From assembly GCA_946807835.1 (NCBI GenBank), contig OX327703.1, positions 6,207,501-6,271,500 of the forward strand: a DNA stretch of 64,000 bases, read 5' to 3'. A model generated the notes under the pieces. That model was not told where the DNA came from and did no database searches. It saw only the letters and a list, made by a program, of their open reading frames with translations. Positions 27,222-38,829 of this stretch are shown piece after piece; within the stretch, counting starts at the first letter, position 1, and each line of letters begins with the position of its first letter. The stretch is from Ailanthus altissimus (taxonomy: Eukaryota; Streptophyta; Magnoliopsida; Sapindales; Simaroubaceae). A program made the position numbers and the translations under genes.

Positions 27222-27430
27222 CTGGCGCGCTATGCATATGTCGCTGGGGCGATGCGTGAAAAAGCTATTACCGCTGGAGCGGTGGGATCTTGGCGCTGGG
27301 GGGCTGTCTCGTCGCTGGGGCGGTGACTGTCTGGCGCTGGGGCGCTATACGTGACTTAAGCAGGTCATTTTTCTTATTTCGATCACTATTTCAGCGCTGG
27401 GGCGAAAATCCTTGTGGCGCTGGGGCGATG
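27222..27430 (-). repeat. GC-rich near-palindrome array upstream of the LTR TATA box
   Basis: At least seven units with the core (T/G)CGCTGG(G/A)GCG(C/A/G) occur, for example at about 27241, 27270, 27293, 27315, 27333, 27394 and 27416. Each unit is a near-palindrome around CTGGGG. It is sharply GC-richer than the rest of the LTR. Confidence 0.85.
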
Positions 27431-29942
27431 GACACATACTTTGAAAACTTTGCATTTTAGTCCCTATTTTAGCTCCTTTTGCGTTCTTTCTTTAAATTTC
27501 GTTCAAGTCCCTATAAATAACAATAATGCACATAAATAGCCATCTATTCTCATAAAATCATAAAATATCAATAATAAAAACATGAGAAAATATATGACAA
27601 ATTTGCCCTTATCAGGTAGCTTTCCAATTCTTCAAAAACTCCAACCTTTAATTTATTGAGCTCACCTAGAAGTGTCCCATTGCATAATTCTAGTTCACAA
27701 CTAAAACAGGTGGGATTGTGAAGCTAGAATAGCAGCTATGATTTTTCAGCAATGGGTGTTTTAACACTTAAAACAATTTAGTCCTTATGATTTATTTCTT
27801 ACAAGAGATGAGAAGAATTGAGTATTTTTTTATTGTTCCTATACAACTCTTTGTTATGAACTTTGGTAAGACTTTGCAAACTCTCTCAACACTTTGAAAA
27901 ATGACTTAGCAAATTCTCTCTTCTCACCTTGACCGAATTCTACACTCTCTCACCCTCAAATTGAACTCTTCAATTTTGTTTAGTGTAAAAATGATGGCTT
28001 CTCTTAGTGCTCCACCACTACTCATCTTTTGTTTGCCATTTGCTCAATAATAAAACATGTAAATACACCCAACAAATTGATTCATCTGTATGAATCAATT
28101 TTCAGAGAGTAAATGACAAATAAACAATGTTAAGTGGTTACACCACTTCTTAAGTGCACTATTTAACCATTTCAAAGTGGCCAACAATTCATATTATTAA
28201 TAACAAGTGCTTACTCAATTACAAAATGGTGTTTGCCACTTATTCCAATTAATAATAATAATTCATTAATAAATAGATTATTAATAATTCAAAACTGTTT
28301 TTAAATAAAGACATTTACCTTATTAGTATTTACCAAGTAAGGTAAATAGCTGAATATATGGTAAATAATTTATGGAGCAAGATTGTGCCACTTGTCAATT
28401 TGTGATTGGTTAACAACTCTTGCAAACTAATAATGTAGTTTATATTTAAATATTGACAAGTCCATAACATAAGGAACCTTGAAACATATTTTTACTTTGC
28501 TAAAATTTCTCAGATTAAATTGTTCAATCCAATACGCTGCCCCGGTGCACAATGAGTACACTTCATATTGGGAGACTCTCTAGGTCCATGCTCAGTTCGT
28601 CATATGAAACTTGTCTATACGTTCGTAAACAATATCCCACACACATGTTACAGATATTACAAAACGGCACATTAGACCATACAAGTTGAGGTCATAACAT
28701 ATTTGTATAATCATTCCATCATAGATATCCTAAAAGAGCGGAGATATAGATCAACACCGTCAAGTCTCCACATGCTCAATCATAAACTTATCTCTAGATT
28801 TGTATCTCAATAAATAATATCCATAAACACTTTTACAATATTATGTACCTTGGGGATAAAACTAATTTCCTGGGTATTTCTGCTTATAGCCATAAGACTT
28901 TCTGAAATAAAATCTTGGAGCTTTAGGATATTTTACTCACCCAATTGAGTTGATGGATCCCATTTCTATACACACCGGACTCCATGAACATCAGACCATA
29001 CCCAGCGACACCCAGTGGTCAGACCATAAAAGGTATTTGACATGTGTGGAACTAATGTATGATGGATCACTCACAAGTGCACCGTGGCACTCAGATCTAA
29101 GGACCATGAATACTATTTAACTCGAAATATCCTCCATTGATGGCTTTACGGGATGTCTATTGGAGGTCTTTGTGAGTCTATTCAATATTTAGTCCTTACT
29201 GAATGCTTGTATTTCTATACGAGATTCCACTAATCTCATGGTCTGCTAAGATCAACCATCTGGACCATCCAGATATAGACACACACCGATCTATATATTT
29301 TAAAGTCTTCACTGACAGATCCGCATCAATGAAGATAGATCAGGAACATAAAGTTTAAGAACATATTTGCATAACAACATTTTCCAGCATCATTTGCAAC
29401 TCTTTTGCAACTATGTCATTATTAGTATATTCTTAGGTCTTTATCCCATTTTAGACAAGGCTCTAACTCTTTAGATTTTGCTAACTCTTATTAGTGCTAA
29501 CTTATAACTTTTAGCGTTTCTAGCTCTTAGCACTGATCTAAACTCCTTTAGATTAGATCTAAACTCTTTCAGATTATACAATGTCTAAAATGTTACAAGT
29601 ATCTTACCATATATATATAATAATTAGTGATATATTGAAATAATAATAGTATAAACATAAATCAAATATTTATACATAAAAGGGATGGCACATAAGCATA
29701 AATCCCAACACAATAGTTAAGAGTATCATAATTATTTCTACACTCAAGTCTTGAAGCCCTTCTACGTATTACATTTGATTTAGTGTAGTTAGGAATAAAT
29801 TGAATATTCTCTAATATCCCAAACTGATCAAGAGCAATTCTAATGATAGACTCCATAACTTGTAGTGAGAGGTTGTTAAAATAAACCGTCCACCACACCT
29901 TCTCCTAAAATGTATCACACTCAGTCTCTATAGTTGACTTTA

Positions 29943-30103
29943 TGTAGGATGAAGAATGTAAATCTAACAATATCCAGAGATTTAAGAGCTTCCCTAATTA
30001 TTTAATGTTTCAAATTCAAACTATAATAGAATATAGTGCACCTTTTGAAGTGTCGATTATATGCTTGCTTTTGCATGATAGAATGTAAATCTACACATCC
30101 ATG
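29943..30103. other. Unassigned junction between host pseudogene and copia element B
   Basis: No reading frame or motif is recognised. It may be upstream sequence of the host pseudogene or decayed copia sequence. Confidence 0.4.
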
Positions 30104-33077
30104 TTCCATGAGACAATCAAATTATTTGGCTTTATCAAGAATTCGGATAAACCCTGTGTATATAAATGGGTTAAGGATCATGTCGTCACATTTCTTTTAG
30201 AAGCTTGCTTCAATCCGTAAATGGATCGATGCAACTTGCATACCTTATTTTGGTTAGATGAGGATATAAAACCTACTGGTTGTTTCATATAAATGTTTTC
30301 CTCAATGAAACCATTTAGGAAAGCCATTTTGACATTCATTTGTCAAATTTTATAGTTATAGTATACTGTTATGGCTAGCATAATTCAGATAGACTTAATC
30401 ATTGCCACAGGTGAAAAGTTTCCTCATAGTCCAACCCTTATTTTTTAGTATAATCTTTCACAACCAGCCATACTTTGAAAGTTTCTACCTTTTCATCTTA
30501 GCCAATCTTTTTCTTATAGATCCATTTACAATCTCTAAGGACTATTCCTTTAGAAAGGTCCACAAATGTCCACACTTAGTTAGTATACATTGATTATGTC
30601 TTAGATTATTGATTCTAGCCATTTTTTTGAATCCTTATCTAGGATAGCTTCCTCGTAGCTTCTGGGATTATCACCATAATTACTGTCTCCCACCAGGTAT
30701 GATTCAAAATCCTGTTCCTGTAGGAATCTATACCTTTTTGGAGGTTTAGATACTCTAGATGACCTACGTGCTGGAACCATAGTATTTGATACTAAGTTTG
30801 TTGAGTGGAAAATCCAGCTTCAACACTTTTGGTTCTAAGCTTTTGGAACTCTTTCTTGAGCTCTACTTCCCTCCCTATGCCTCATTCCTCTGAGAACTCA
30901 TTCTTAAGGAATCTAGCATTTCTATTGATTGTAATTCTCTAATCAAATGGTAAATAAAAATAGTATCCTAAACCATCTTTAAGATACCTTATGAACCGAC
31001 CTTTCTCTGACCTTATGTTAAGCTTATCCATTTTGACTATCTTAACATAAGCTAGACAACCTCAAATCCTAATATAATTGAGACTAGGGGATTTTTCGTA
31101 CCAAATCTCATATGGTGTCTTCTGTATGGAATTTGACGACACTTTATTTAAGATATGAATTACTGTCTACAAAGTATATCCCCAAAGTAAGACTAGTGAG
31201 TCTGTGAAACTCACTATCGATCATACTATATCCAATAGGGTACGATTCCTCCTTTCAGACACATCATTCAACTGAGGAGTGTATAGAGGTTTTAACTATG
31301 GGATTATACCATTATTTCTCAAATAGGCCTGAAACTCTGTACTCAAGTATTCGCCTCCACAATCTGATTACAGCACTTTAATGCTCTTTCCAGGTTATTT
31401 CTCTACTTCATTCTTGAACTCTCTGAACTTTTCAAAAGATTCAAATTTGTATTTCATCAAATACAAATGCTATACCGTGACATATCATCAGTGAAGGTAA
31501 TGAAGTATTCAAATCCATCTTTGGCTAAAGTACTAAACGGTCCACATACATTTATATGTATAAGCTCTAGAAGTTCCTTAGCCCTTTCTCCTTTATTCTT
31601 AAAAGGAGATTTCGTCATCTGACCTTAGAGACAAGATTCAGAAGTTGAATAGGGCTCACAAACCAATATGCTTAAAAGCCCACTTTTTCTAAGTTTTTAT
31701 TAACCTTCTTTCTCCTATATTACCAAGTCTGTGATGCCACAAGATTTTTGGATTTGATTTTATTCGAGTTCCTTTATTTGTAATAGGATTAACTAAATTA
31801 TTCAGCTCTAATATATACAAACCATTTGTATTTAAGGCTTTTACAACTAAAACAGTTCCAAAATGTAACAAACATTCATTTCTATTAAACTGCACTATAT
31901 AACCACTTTTACATAAAGCAGAAATAGAAATAATGTTCCTTGTTGCTTCTTCAAAGTACAATACTTTATTGAAGTACAAAACATGTTCTAACGAATATCT
32001 GATGGAAAAGCTTTCAATGGCTAATGCTGCAACTATTGCTCCATTCGCCATCTTCAAAATGACTTCATCTCTAGCAAGCTCAAAACTATTTTGCAGAACC
32101 TGTATAGTCATGCAAACATGTGATGTAGCAGATGAATCTAATATCTAAGAATAATTATTTGAATCAACATTTATTTCAAATTCAATCACATGACATTAGT
32201 GTGTACCTTTTTCCTTAGCCTTCCTTCTTAAGGCTGTCAAGATATTGAGGACAGTTCCTTTTTCAGTGTCCCCTAGCCCCATAATGGAAATAGGTTCCTT
32301 TACTCTCATTGGTATCACCCTTTTTAGCCTTCTCAGCTTTAGGCACTAGTTTCTTGAAGGGTTTCTTATTGGGTCCAACCTTGGGCCCTTCTTGTGTTGT
32401 CCATGTGTCTTTTTCTTCATCCTTGTCTAACGGAAGCCATAAAGACATTTTCTTGTGCTTTCTTGGAATTCTGTTTATAGAAATCTTGAATCTCATTTAA
32501 CAGCTCTAGAAGCTCCCTCTCAATCCTATTAAAATGGTAATTGATTATAAATGCTTTATAACTCGGAGGGAGGGATTGGAGAATCAAATTCACCCTAATA
32601 AAGTCTGAAAGGATCACACCATTCACTTGTAGTTGAGATATCATGTTGATCATCAAGTGGCATTCCCTCCCTTAGCTTCATGTTGAAGAGAGAGACACAT
32701 AGTTTGTATTCCGTTAGTCTGGAGTTCTCCTTGTATAACTCTTCCAAAAACATCAAGGTGCTATATACGTCTGAAACCTTTTCATAATACATTTGGAGAT
32801 CTTGAGACATAGAAGCCATCAAATAGTTTCTAGCCTTTTTACTATCCGATTTCCTTTACTTGTAAGTATACCTTTCATGCTGTGAAGCATTGGGATCTAT
32901 GTCCACTAAAAGCAGACCCTTCAGAAAGTATAAAATGTTTTTGAAGTCTAAAACCAATTTTAGATTTTTTATCCAATTACTATAATTGGGCCCCGTCAAT
33001 GTATGTCTTTCGAGAAGACTTAGGAGAACTGCATTATTTACCATTTGTTCAACTATCACAAGTATTGCTAAAAACAA
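30104..33077 (-). pseudogene. Copia element B: gag-pol relic lacking its 3' end, with a small inversion
   Basis: On the minus strand: a gag start with LTGPNYSNWIKNLKLVLDF (about 33000), gag helices (32417-32822), a zinc knuckle in which the second Cys is Tyr (YFHYGARGH, about 32260-32295), a protease region and a GAG-pre-integrase block ending in LWHHRLGNIGERRL (31700-32110). Integrase follows (about 31650-30950), then the first reverse transcriptase blocks (VKMAFLNGFIEENIYMKQP and KLHRSIYGLKQAS, 30330-30210). At about 30198 the strand flips: the next reverse transcriptase segment (ETIKLFGFIKNSDKPCVYK) is read on the + strand, 30110-30165. Everything downstream (YVDD box, RNase H, 3' LTR) is missing. 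There are many stops; it is not functional. Confidence 0.8.
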
Positions 33078-34902
33078 ATTAATTCGCTTGTTAATGTTGT
33101 AATCAATTTAATAAAACTGCTAAATCTTATTTAGCTCCCACTAATTTATTCAAATCTCGCACTCTCCAAGCTCAATCAAAAAATTTATATTGATTAAATA
33201 TCTTAATGAGAAATCAAATTCTTATTAAATTTAATTAACCTCACATAATAGATTCTTGGTCAATTATTTCTAATAAATAAAAAACTATTTCATTTTACAT
33301 CTTATGTGAGCTATGATTCATTTATCATGCCATAGCTTCAGATACATATCTCTTACATAATAGAATCTTGGGATTTAATATTTATACCAAGGAACTAATT
33401 ATACCCTATATTGGGAGGCATGGATTTAATAATTTTTTCATTTAGGGAGGTTTTAATTTTGTTACCATCTGTAAATTTAGTTCAATTGCATGCTTTAATA
33501 TACAAATTATTCATTCATATCATGCATAAAAATATAAAGCATGTGGGTTGATCAATGGGATTTTTGAATATATAGTCCTAAGGTAAACTATTATCCTATC
33601 TTATATCTCCATCCAGATCACCATCCGCATGTTCTTTGGGGTCTCGTACAACTGCTCCAATTACATAAGCAATCTTAGGTATGTAGGCCAGATTAAACAA
33701 TTAATAATAATAAAATAATTATTATTACATGCCATTAAAAAATATACAACCCTTGAATATTTTAAAAAAAATAAGTGGCACTCATTGATCAACCCTCTAA
33801 TTAAACATTCATCCATCACATGAATAAATATTAAATTAAAGCATCCATAATATTTAATTTAAATAATTTAAATAATTAATATGCTATGAATATAAAATTG
33901 GTAAGTGCCATAATATATATTTCTCATATACATTGCCTTAAGTGTGAATAAAAAGTGCATTTGACAATTATTTAAAATTTTTAGGGATTGTAATTTTTAA
34001 GCATCATTGTGCTTATGTCATGTTCCACCCAAAATTCTTATTATTATTTATCAAATCAATCACTTAAAACTTCATGTATGAACTTGAATAAATCAAGTAA
34101 TGATGATATCTCATATCATTATTTTTAATATATTTTGAACTTTTCAAAAATACTAATCATTATCATTTTAAAAATAATAATAAATTTATTTCTTTCATGT
34201 CATGACAAGTAATGATTTTGTTTTAAATATTTTTCATGCATGACATATATAAACCCATCCAACTATAACATCTCATATTATAATACATTTAATTTTTAAC
34301 ACTTCAAAATTCAAATTATAAATATTTTATAAATATTGATAATGCATGTTATACAAGTTATAATAAATAATCAAATTATTTATCATATCATACAATTTCC
34401 CATTAAATGCCTTTACATATTTTACTGAAAAAAATTAATCACATGAATTTATTTCCCAAAATCAATCCAACATGTTAATCTATCATTCAAACCATATACA
34501 ACACTTGCATATAGGCACACCATATTACTTTTATAAGACATATCATCATATTAGACATATACATGCTCCTAACACAAAAGCTTATCCCTTGAGTATGTAA
34601 TCAACATAAAAAAACATGATAAGATCACAATAAAAATAGTCCTATAAAAATATTTTGTTGCATAACATGCAACCTACAAGCCTATATATACATCTTATTC
34701 ATCTAATAGTTTACATTCATATATCATCAATTCCAATCACATTAGAGTAAATAAAAATAATTTTTTTAGTAGCATAACCACAAATAACCTTACATGATGA
34801 TATTTTGCATCAAATGCAACATGCAAGCTAGTATATATGTATCTCATGCCACCAACCATTTGTATGCACATATATTCACAACAAACTTGTAAAATCCTTT
34901 AT
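33078..34902 (-). other. Long AT-rich leader of copia element B
   Basis: Lies between the primer-binding site and the gag start and contains no recognisable coding sequence. It is rich in ATAAT and CATATAT-type words. At about 1.8 kb it is longer than most copia leaders, so it may include decayed inserted sequence. Confidence 0.5.
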
Positions 34903-34914
34903 GCTCTAATACCA
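34903..34914 (-). other. Primer-binding site of copia element B
   Basis: The reverse complement reads TGGTATTAGAGC, one base from the usual TGGTATCAGAGC that pairs with the initiator-Met tRNA. It is two bases from the LTR starting at 34917. Confidence 0.85.
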
Positions 34915-34916
34915 TT

Positions 34917-36600
34917 TGAAGGAATGGTATAAGAATAATAGAAAATATTGAAAAATGGACATGCATGTTGGTACAAAACATGGTTTTGGGATATGAGTGC
35001 ACATTGGAAGCATTTTGATGAAATAGGCAACATACCTTGAGTCCAAGCTTGCTTTGATGGTTGAGTTGTACTTGAAAATTTTTAAGACTCTAAAGTGAGC
35101 ACCATCCTTGAGTGGAGGATGTGCTTGGCCTAACCTTAGAGAGAAACGAGAGCCATTTTTTGTGTTTTTTTGCCTAAGAATATTTTTTCTTCACTTTAAC
35201 ATAAGCTTTAAGTGAGTTTATATAATAACCAACCTTTTACAAATTACAAATTTTACTCAATAATTTCATAAATTCTTTTATGGCACTTGGTGTCTTAAAA
35301 CCTTTGGCCCAAAGACAATTTCATTGTCCATAGCCCATGTGAACTCATTAGTTCACTTGAAGCCCATCAATGTAATTTTATCCTTTAAACTCTTAAAAAC
35401 CTTTTAAAGCCCTCTATATAATTATCTTTACATATTAAAATAATTAATAATTAATTTAATTAATTATTTTCTAAATATTTTAACTCTTAAAATATATTCT
35501 GGATTATATCCGTGTAAAATATGGTTATTATCCTTTTTATGTGCTAGCCATCTCTGGATAATCAACTCTTTCTCTTTAACAAATCTCAACAAGGTATATG
35601 GTGTGACCTCTTGGACCATTATGGGTTAGCCATGAGCTAAATTCGAACAGATCTAAAATGTCCAATGACTATTGGATATATTTAGCAATGTTCCATAGTC
35701 TCTAACCACAATGGCTTGACAACTCATTGAAAAACAAATTTCGATTATATTTGTCATGTAGGTAATATTCCTCCATTGTCTAATCCTGATCAATTCTAGA
35801 TTCACGAAATGTCAAAATCTCGAATTGGATACTTTTTAAATCTTTGATCGATATATGCAGAACTTTGTCATTACGAACTCTTCGTATGACATTTCACATA
35901 CTTTGTCTTGAGATTTAATTTTTGACATTTATCGATGTTCCTTTAGGAACTCGAATCTCAAATGAAGTCAACAGCAACTCCCATCATTTACACTTGAGCT
36001 AACAGCTCCTAACTTGACAAGATACCGTTTTTGCGAATGAACAACAAATGACAAAGTAGGTTTTTGTCCAAAGCATGACTAGCTCCGTTTGTATACACCA
36101 TATAAACTATACGCATCCGAACTGTTATGATCACGATGCCTTAGGTCGAAGGACTACATTGTACACTAATATGACCAAACGATGAATCTTTTACTACATG
36201 CAATACCATGTGATTCATTATTTGATGGTTATGTTTGACAATCAGTTCTCTAACCAATAATCAACATAAATGCCCCAATGACATAACCATTATGTCATCC
36301 AAATTCATATCATCTCATGATATCCTTTTCAGAAGCATTTAGTATGCCTACTGTATAGTATTATTGTCCGAATAATAATGCCTCTGTAGGGAACAAGTTT
36401 AATAATTCTATCTAACTTTTAAATGAATTATCTGGACATTCATATGTGTTCTTTATTTAAATGCATGACTAAATAAAGGAAACAGCTTACACATATAAAT
36501 AAAAAAACTCTGTCTTTTACTAAATAATTATTTCATTGATTAAATAATATTATGTATCTGAAACCGACAACAAAAATAGTTTCTAAAGCTTACGCTAACA
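34917..36600 (-). repeat. 5' LTR of copia element B
   Basis: In sense orientation it begins TGTTAGCGTAAGC (36600 leftward) and ends CCATTCCTTCA next to the primer-binding site. It is about 1.68 kb with TG...CA ends. It differs in sequence from the element A LTR family. The sequence to its right (tattggaggtcc, 36601) is the interior of an element A-type LTR, so element B had inserted into such an LTR. The other side has been lost. Confidence 0.75.
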
Positions 36601-37154
36601 TATTGGAGGTCCTTATTAAGTCAGTTCAGTACTGAATTTTTGCTAAATACTCATATTCCTATACGAGTTTCTACTAAGCTCGTGGTCTTCTAAGATTAAG
36701 CATATAGATTATCTAAATATTTACATACACTAATCTATAAATGATAAAGTCTCTACCGATAGACCCGCATCAGTAAAGAGAAATTAGGAACATAACGTTC
36801 AAGAATATACTTACACAATGATATTTATCTATTTGTAACCATATCATTGCTAATATACTCATGGATCTTTAATTATATTTCAGATAAGGCTCTAACTCTT
36901 TAGATTTCACTGACTTTTATAACCTGCTAACTCTTAACAATTATAATTATCACCATAGATAACTCTTAGCATTGGTCTAAACTCATTTGAAGCTAATCTA
37001 AACCTTTTCAAATCATACAATGTTTGAAATGTTACAAGCATCTTATCATGTATAATTAAATGTTAATGATTTTATTTGAATTGTTTATTGCATAAATATT
37101 AAATAATTAATATTAATACAATATTGGAATGACACGTAAACACTATTTTTAACA
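36601..37154 (-). repeat. Truncated element A-family LTR (terminal 550 bases)
   Basis: Aligns with the last part of the element A-family LTRs: TTGGAGGTCC, the GACCCGCATCAGTAAAG block (36760-36776), the CTAACTCTTA-type repeat (about 36890-36970) and the GACACGTAAAC end. It finishes in ttttaaca near 37154. The left portion was separated by the insertion of copia element B and is not present on its far side. Confidence 0.75.
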
Positions 37155-37637
37155 GCTTTACATGCAATTGTAACTGCACTTGAAAAGTCTATTATTAGCA
37201 AGTTTCTTGCCATTTGCCTTAAGGACATAAGATGCATTATATAGCTACCTAATTTCCTCGACAAAGTAGTGGGTCATGCTCCTCATAATTGTAGTTAAGC
37301 TCTTAGGCACATTATAAGTTTACAAAATCCATAAAGACATAGTAGAGGCACATACTTTTATAAAATATAGTGTTGTATCTCTTGATGACGAGATTTTAAG
37401 GGATTAGATTTAAGATTTAGAGTTTAAGATTTATCATATTTTTAATTATTCAATTACTATTGTATATTGTTGTATAAAGAAAAATTTTAAAATATATAAT
37501 TTGTTATACCCTCACTATATTATTTAATTTATAATAGTTTAATTTATTTAATTATTTAATTGCTAATTAATATTTTAAAAATAAATTAAACAATTAAATA
37601 TATTAATTATTAATTAATAAATAAATACATTAAATAT
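37155..37637. other. Unassigned AT-rich spacer
   Basis: I see no coding frame, repeat or RNA gene here. The last 200 bases are almost pure A/T and served as the target for copia element E. Confidence 0.5.
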
Positions 37638-37742
37638 TGTAAGAATATTAATTAAAAATCATTGGAATATGATTTGGGGATCAAGCTAAGTGCGTAGGGT
37701 GTGCACGGACCTAAGACGGACGCGAAAACCGAAGAAGGGCGC

Positions 37743-37890
37743 GCATCAGGCGCCAGTGCCGCGGCGACCAGGATGAGCGCCGCGGTGCCACTTCCAGTAC
37801 CTGAGCGCCGCAGCGCTGGGATCCAACGCCGCACCACTCAGCAAATATCGAGCCAGCGCCGCGGCGACGCGAACCAGCACCGCGGCGCTG
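37743..37890 (+). repeat. GC-rich near-palindrome array in the 5' LTR of element E
   Basis: Units of the form GCGCCGCGGCG(C/A) recur. The 14-base core CCAG(C/T)(G/A)CCGCGGCG occurs at 37753, 37853 and 37874, with further units at about 37776 and 37804. The 3' LTR retains only one such core (41248-41261). Confidence 0.9.
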
Positions 37891-38005
37891 AACGCGGGAA
37901 CAGTGTCCCAAAATTAGGAAACTTCCTAATTTCGTCTCCCACTTGCTCTAGGACTCCCTAATACGACTCCCACACATATAGGGAATACCTAGGACGTCCC
38001 AAGGC

Positions 38006-38015
38006 CTATATAAAG
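38006..38015 (+). promoter_or_regulatory. TATA box in the 5' LTR of element E
   Basis: CTATATAAAG in the context GGCCTATATAAAGGC. The same box is conserved in the 3' LTR at 41380-41390. Confidence 0.75.
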
Positions 38016-38415
38016 GCTATCAATTAGCTTGTAAATAATATAGAAAATGAACTTGACAACTTTTGTGATCAAGTTAGTGAGATCTTTGTGATCTTAGAGA
38101 GATCTTGGTGATCACCAATAATCTTAGTGATTATTCTTAGTGGTTCTTTGTGAGAGAAAATCCCTAGAGAGCAAGAGAGAGTATTCTTTGTGATCTTTCT
38201 TGTAATAGGCATACTTTGTGGTTGCCTTGTGATTCAGAATAAGAGAAGAGTGTGATCTTGATCTGCCGTGGACGTAGGCAAGTTGCCGAACCACGTAATT
38301 CTTTGTGTGTTCTTTTTCTACCCTTTCTCTCTTTTATTTCTTAATAACTTGTTCTGCATTATTATATTACTTGGGTGAATTGTTTAGCTCGTTTGTGTGC
38401 TTTGGCTTCAACAAA

Positions 38416-38427
38416 CTGGTATCAAAG
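38416..38427 (+). other. Primer-binding site of element E
   Basis: TGGTATCAAAGC, complementary to the initiator-Met tRNA 3' end with one mismatch from the usual site. It lies two bases after the 5' LTR. Confidence 0.85.
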
Positions 38428-38445
38428 CTTTGGTTCTAAGCAAAC

Positions 38446-38829
38446 ATGGACACACCCAAGTATGAGGTAGAGAAATTCAACGGTACGAATGACTTTAATC
38501 TGTGGAAGATGAAGGTTAAGGCGTTATTGGTGAGCCAAAGACTTGGTTCGGCATTAGAGGAGACTGCAGCTCCATCTAGTGATGAAGAAAAGACGCCAGA
38601 GTCATCTAGAGTAGAAGCAAAAAGAAGGGACATTCAAGAAAGAGCTCATAGCACAATCGTTCTATCATTGAGCGATGAAGTACTAAGGGAAGTAGCAGGT
38701 GAGACGACGGTAATAGATCTTTGGAAGAAGCTTGACTCTCTTTATATGAGGAAATCGTTGGCCAATAGACTACATATAAAGAAGAAGTTGTATCAGCTGT
38801 CCATGTTAGAGGGGACGCCGATGAAAGAT
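38446..38829 (+). pseudogene. Truncated gag of copia element E
   Basis: The frame starts MDTPKYEVEKFNGTNDF, the usual copia (Tnt1/Tork-like) gag start. It continues through the helical gag domain, ending at EGTPMKD. At about 38825-38833 it runs directly into integrase coding sequence in another frame, so the nominal 144-codon frame to 38880 ends in unrelated residues. The gag half containing the zinc knuckle is missing. No capsid of normal length can be produced. Confidence 0.85.

Larger units (their letters stand above)
26179..27614 (-). mobile_element. Gypsy-type solo LTR nested inside a copia solo LTR
   Basis: In sense (minus) orientation it starts TGATAAGGGCAAATTTG and ends ATATCGCATCA. 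Perfect 5-bp duplications GGTAG lie at 26174-26178 and 27615-27619. Length 1436 bp. Its U5 half is near-identical to 1-677, so the family is recent. It contains a TATA box and a GC-rich repeat array listed separately. Confidence 0.95.
25970..29710 (-). mobile_element. Solo LTR (copia, element A superfamily) inserted in the host pseudogene
   Basis: Begins TGTTGGATTTAG and ends ATCCCAACA. Perfect 5-bp duplications CAATA lie at 25965-25969 and 29711-29715. Without the gypsy solo LTR nested inside it (26179-27614 plus duplication), the LTR is about 2.3 kb. Family landmarks match the element A LTRs, such as the CTGCCCCGGTGCACAATGAG block near 28538-28557 and the CTAACTCTTA-type repeat near 29461-29535. 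Confidence 0.9.
25745..29942 (-). pseudogene. Broken host gene with an RRM-like domain (AIPP1-like), split by nested solo LTRs
   Basis: On the minus strand, 29942-29711 reads an RRM-like start: VYFNNLSLQ (RNP2-like strand), a helix SIIRIALDQFG, then the strand ENIQFIPNY. After the LTR inserted at 25970-29710 (one CAATA copy removed) the same frame continues at 25969: AKAKMFNDRLIKSDKE, then, after a frameshift, WVQPDDPDFEVAQKLKHLV. The exon ends with KSSLVLK at 25745, followed by a splice-donor-like GTAAG. The order and frame across the insertion show one host gene fragment. From recall this resembles plant RRM proteins of the ASI1-associated AIPP1 type, a chromatin/RNA-processing factor; that name is tentative. 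It has internal stops, a frameshift and a 50-bp tandem duplication (25770-25869), so it is a pseudogene. The retained splice donor argues for a genomic rather than processed copy. Confidence 0.6.
37638..38413 (+). repeat. 5' LTR of copia element E (776 bp)
   Basis: Starts TGTAAGAATATT and ends TTCAACA. It contains the GC-rich repeat array (37743-37890), a TATA box (38006-38015) and a GATCTTNGTGATC-type repeated block (about 38080-38200) downstream of the presumed transcription start. Confidence 0.95.

Noticed and set aside
29662..29898. 78-codon minus-strand frame taken as a standalone gene
   Set aside because: It crosses the LTR border at 29710; only its first part (29716-29898) is host sequence and belongs to the split RRM-type pseudogene.
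25970..33077. Solo LTR 25970-29710 as the 3' LTR of copia element B
   Set aside because: It has its own perfect CAATA duplication, and the host pseudogene lies on both sides, so it is an independent insertion. Element B's LTR (34917-36600) is a different sequence.
37652..37961. Overlapping open frames on both strands in the GC-rich part of element E's 5' LTR
   Set aside because: They arise from GC-rich repeat units in an LTR promoter region and have no family signature.
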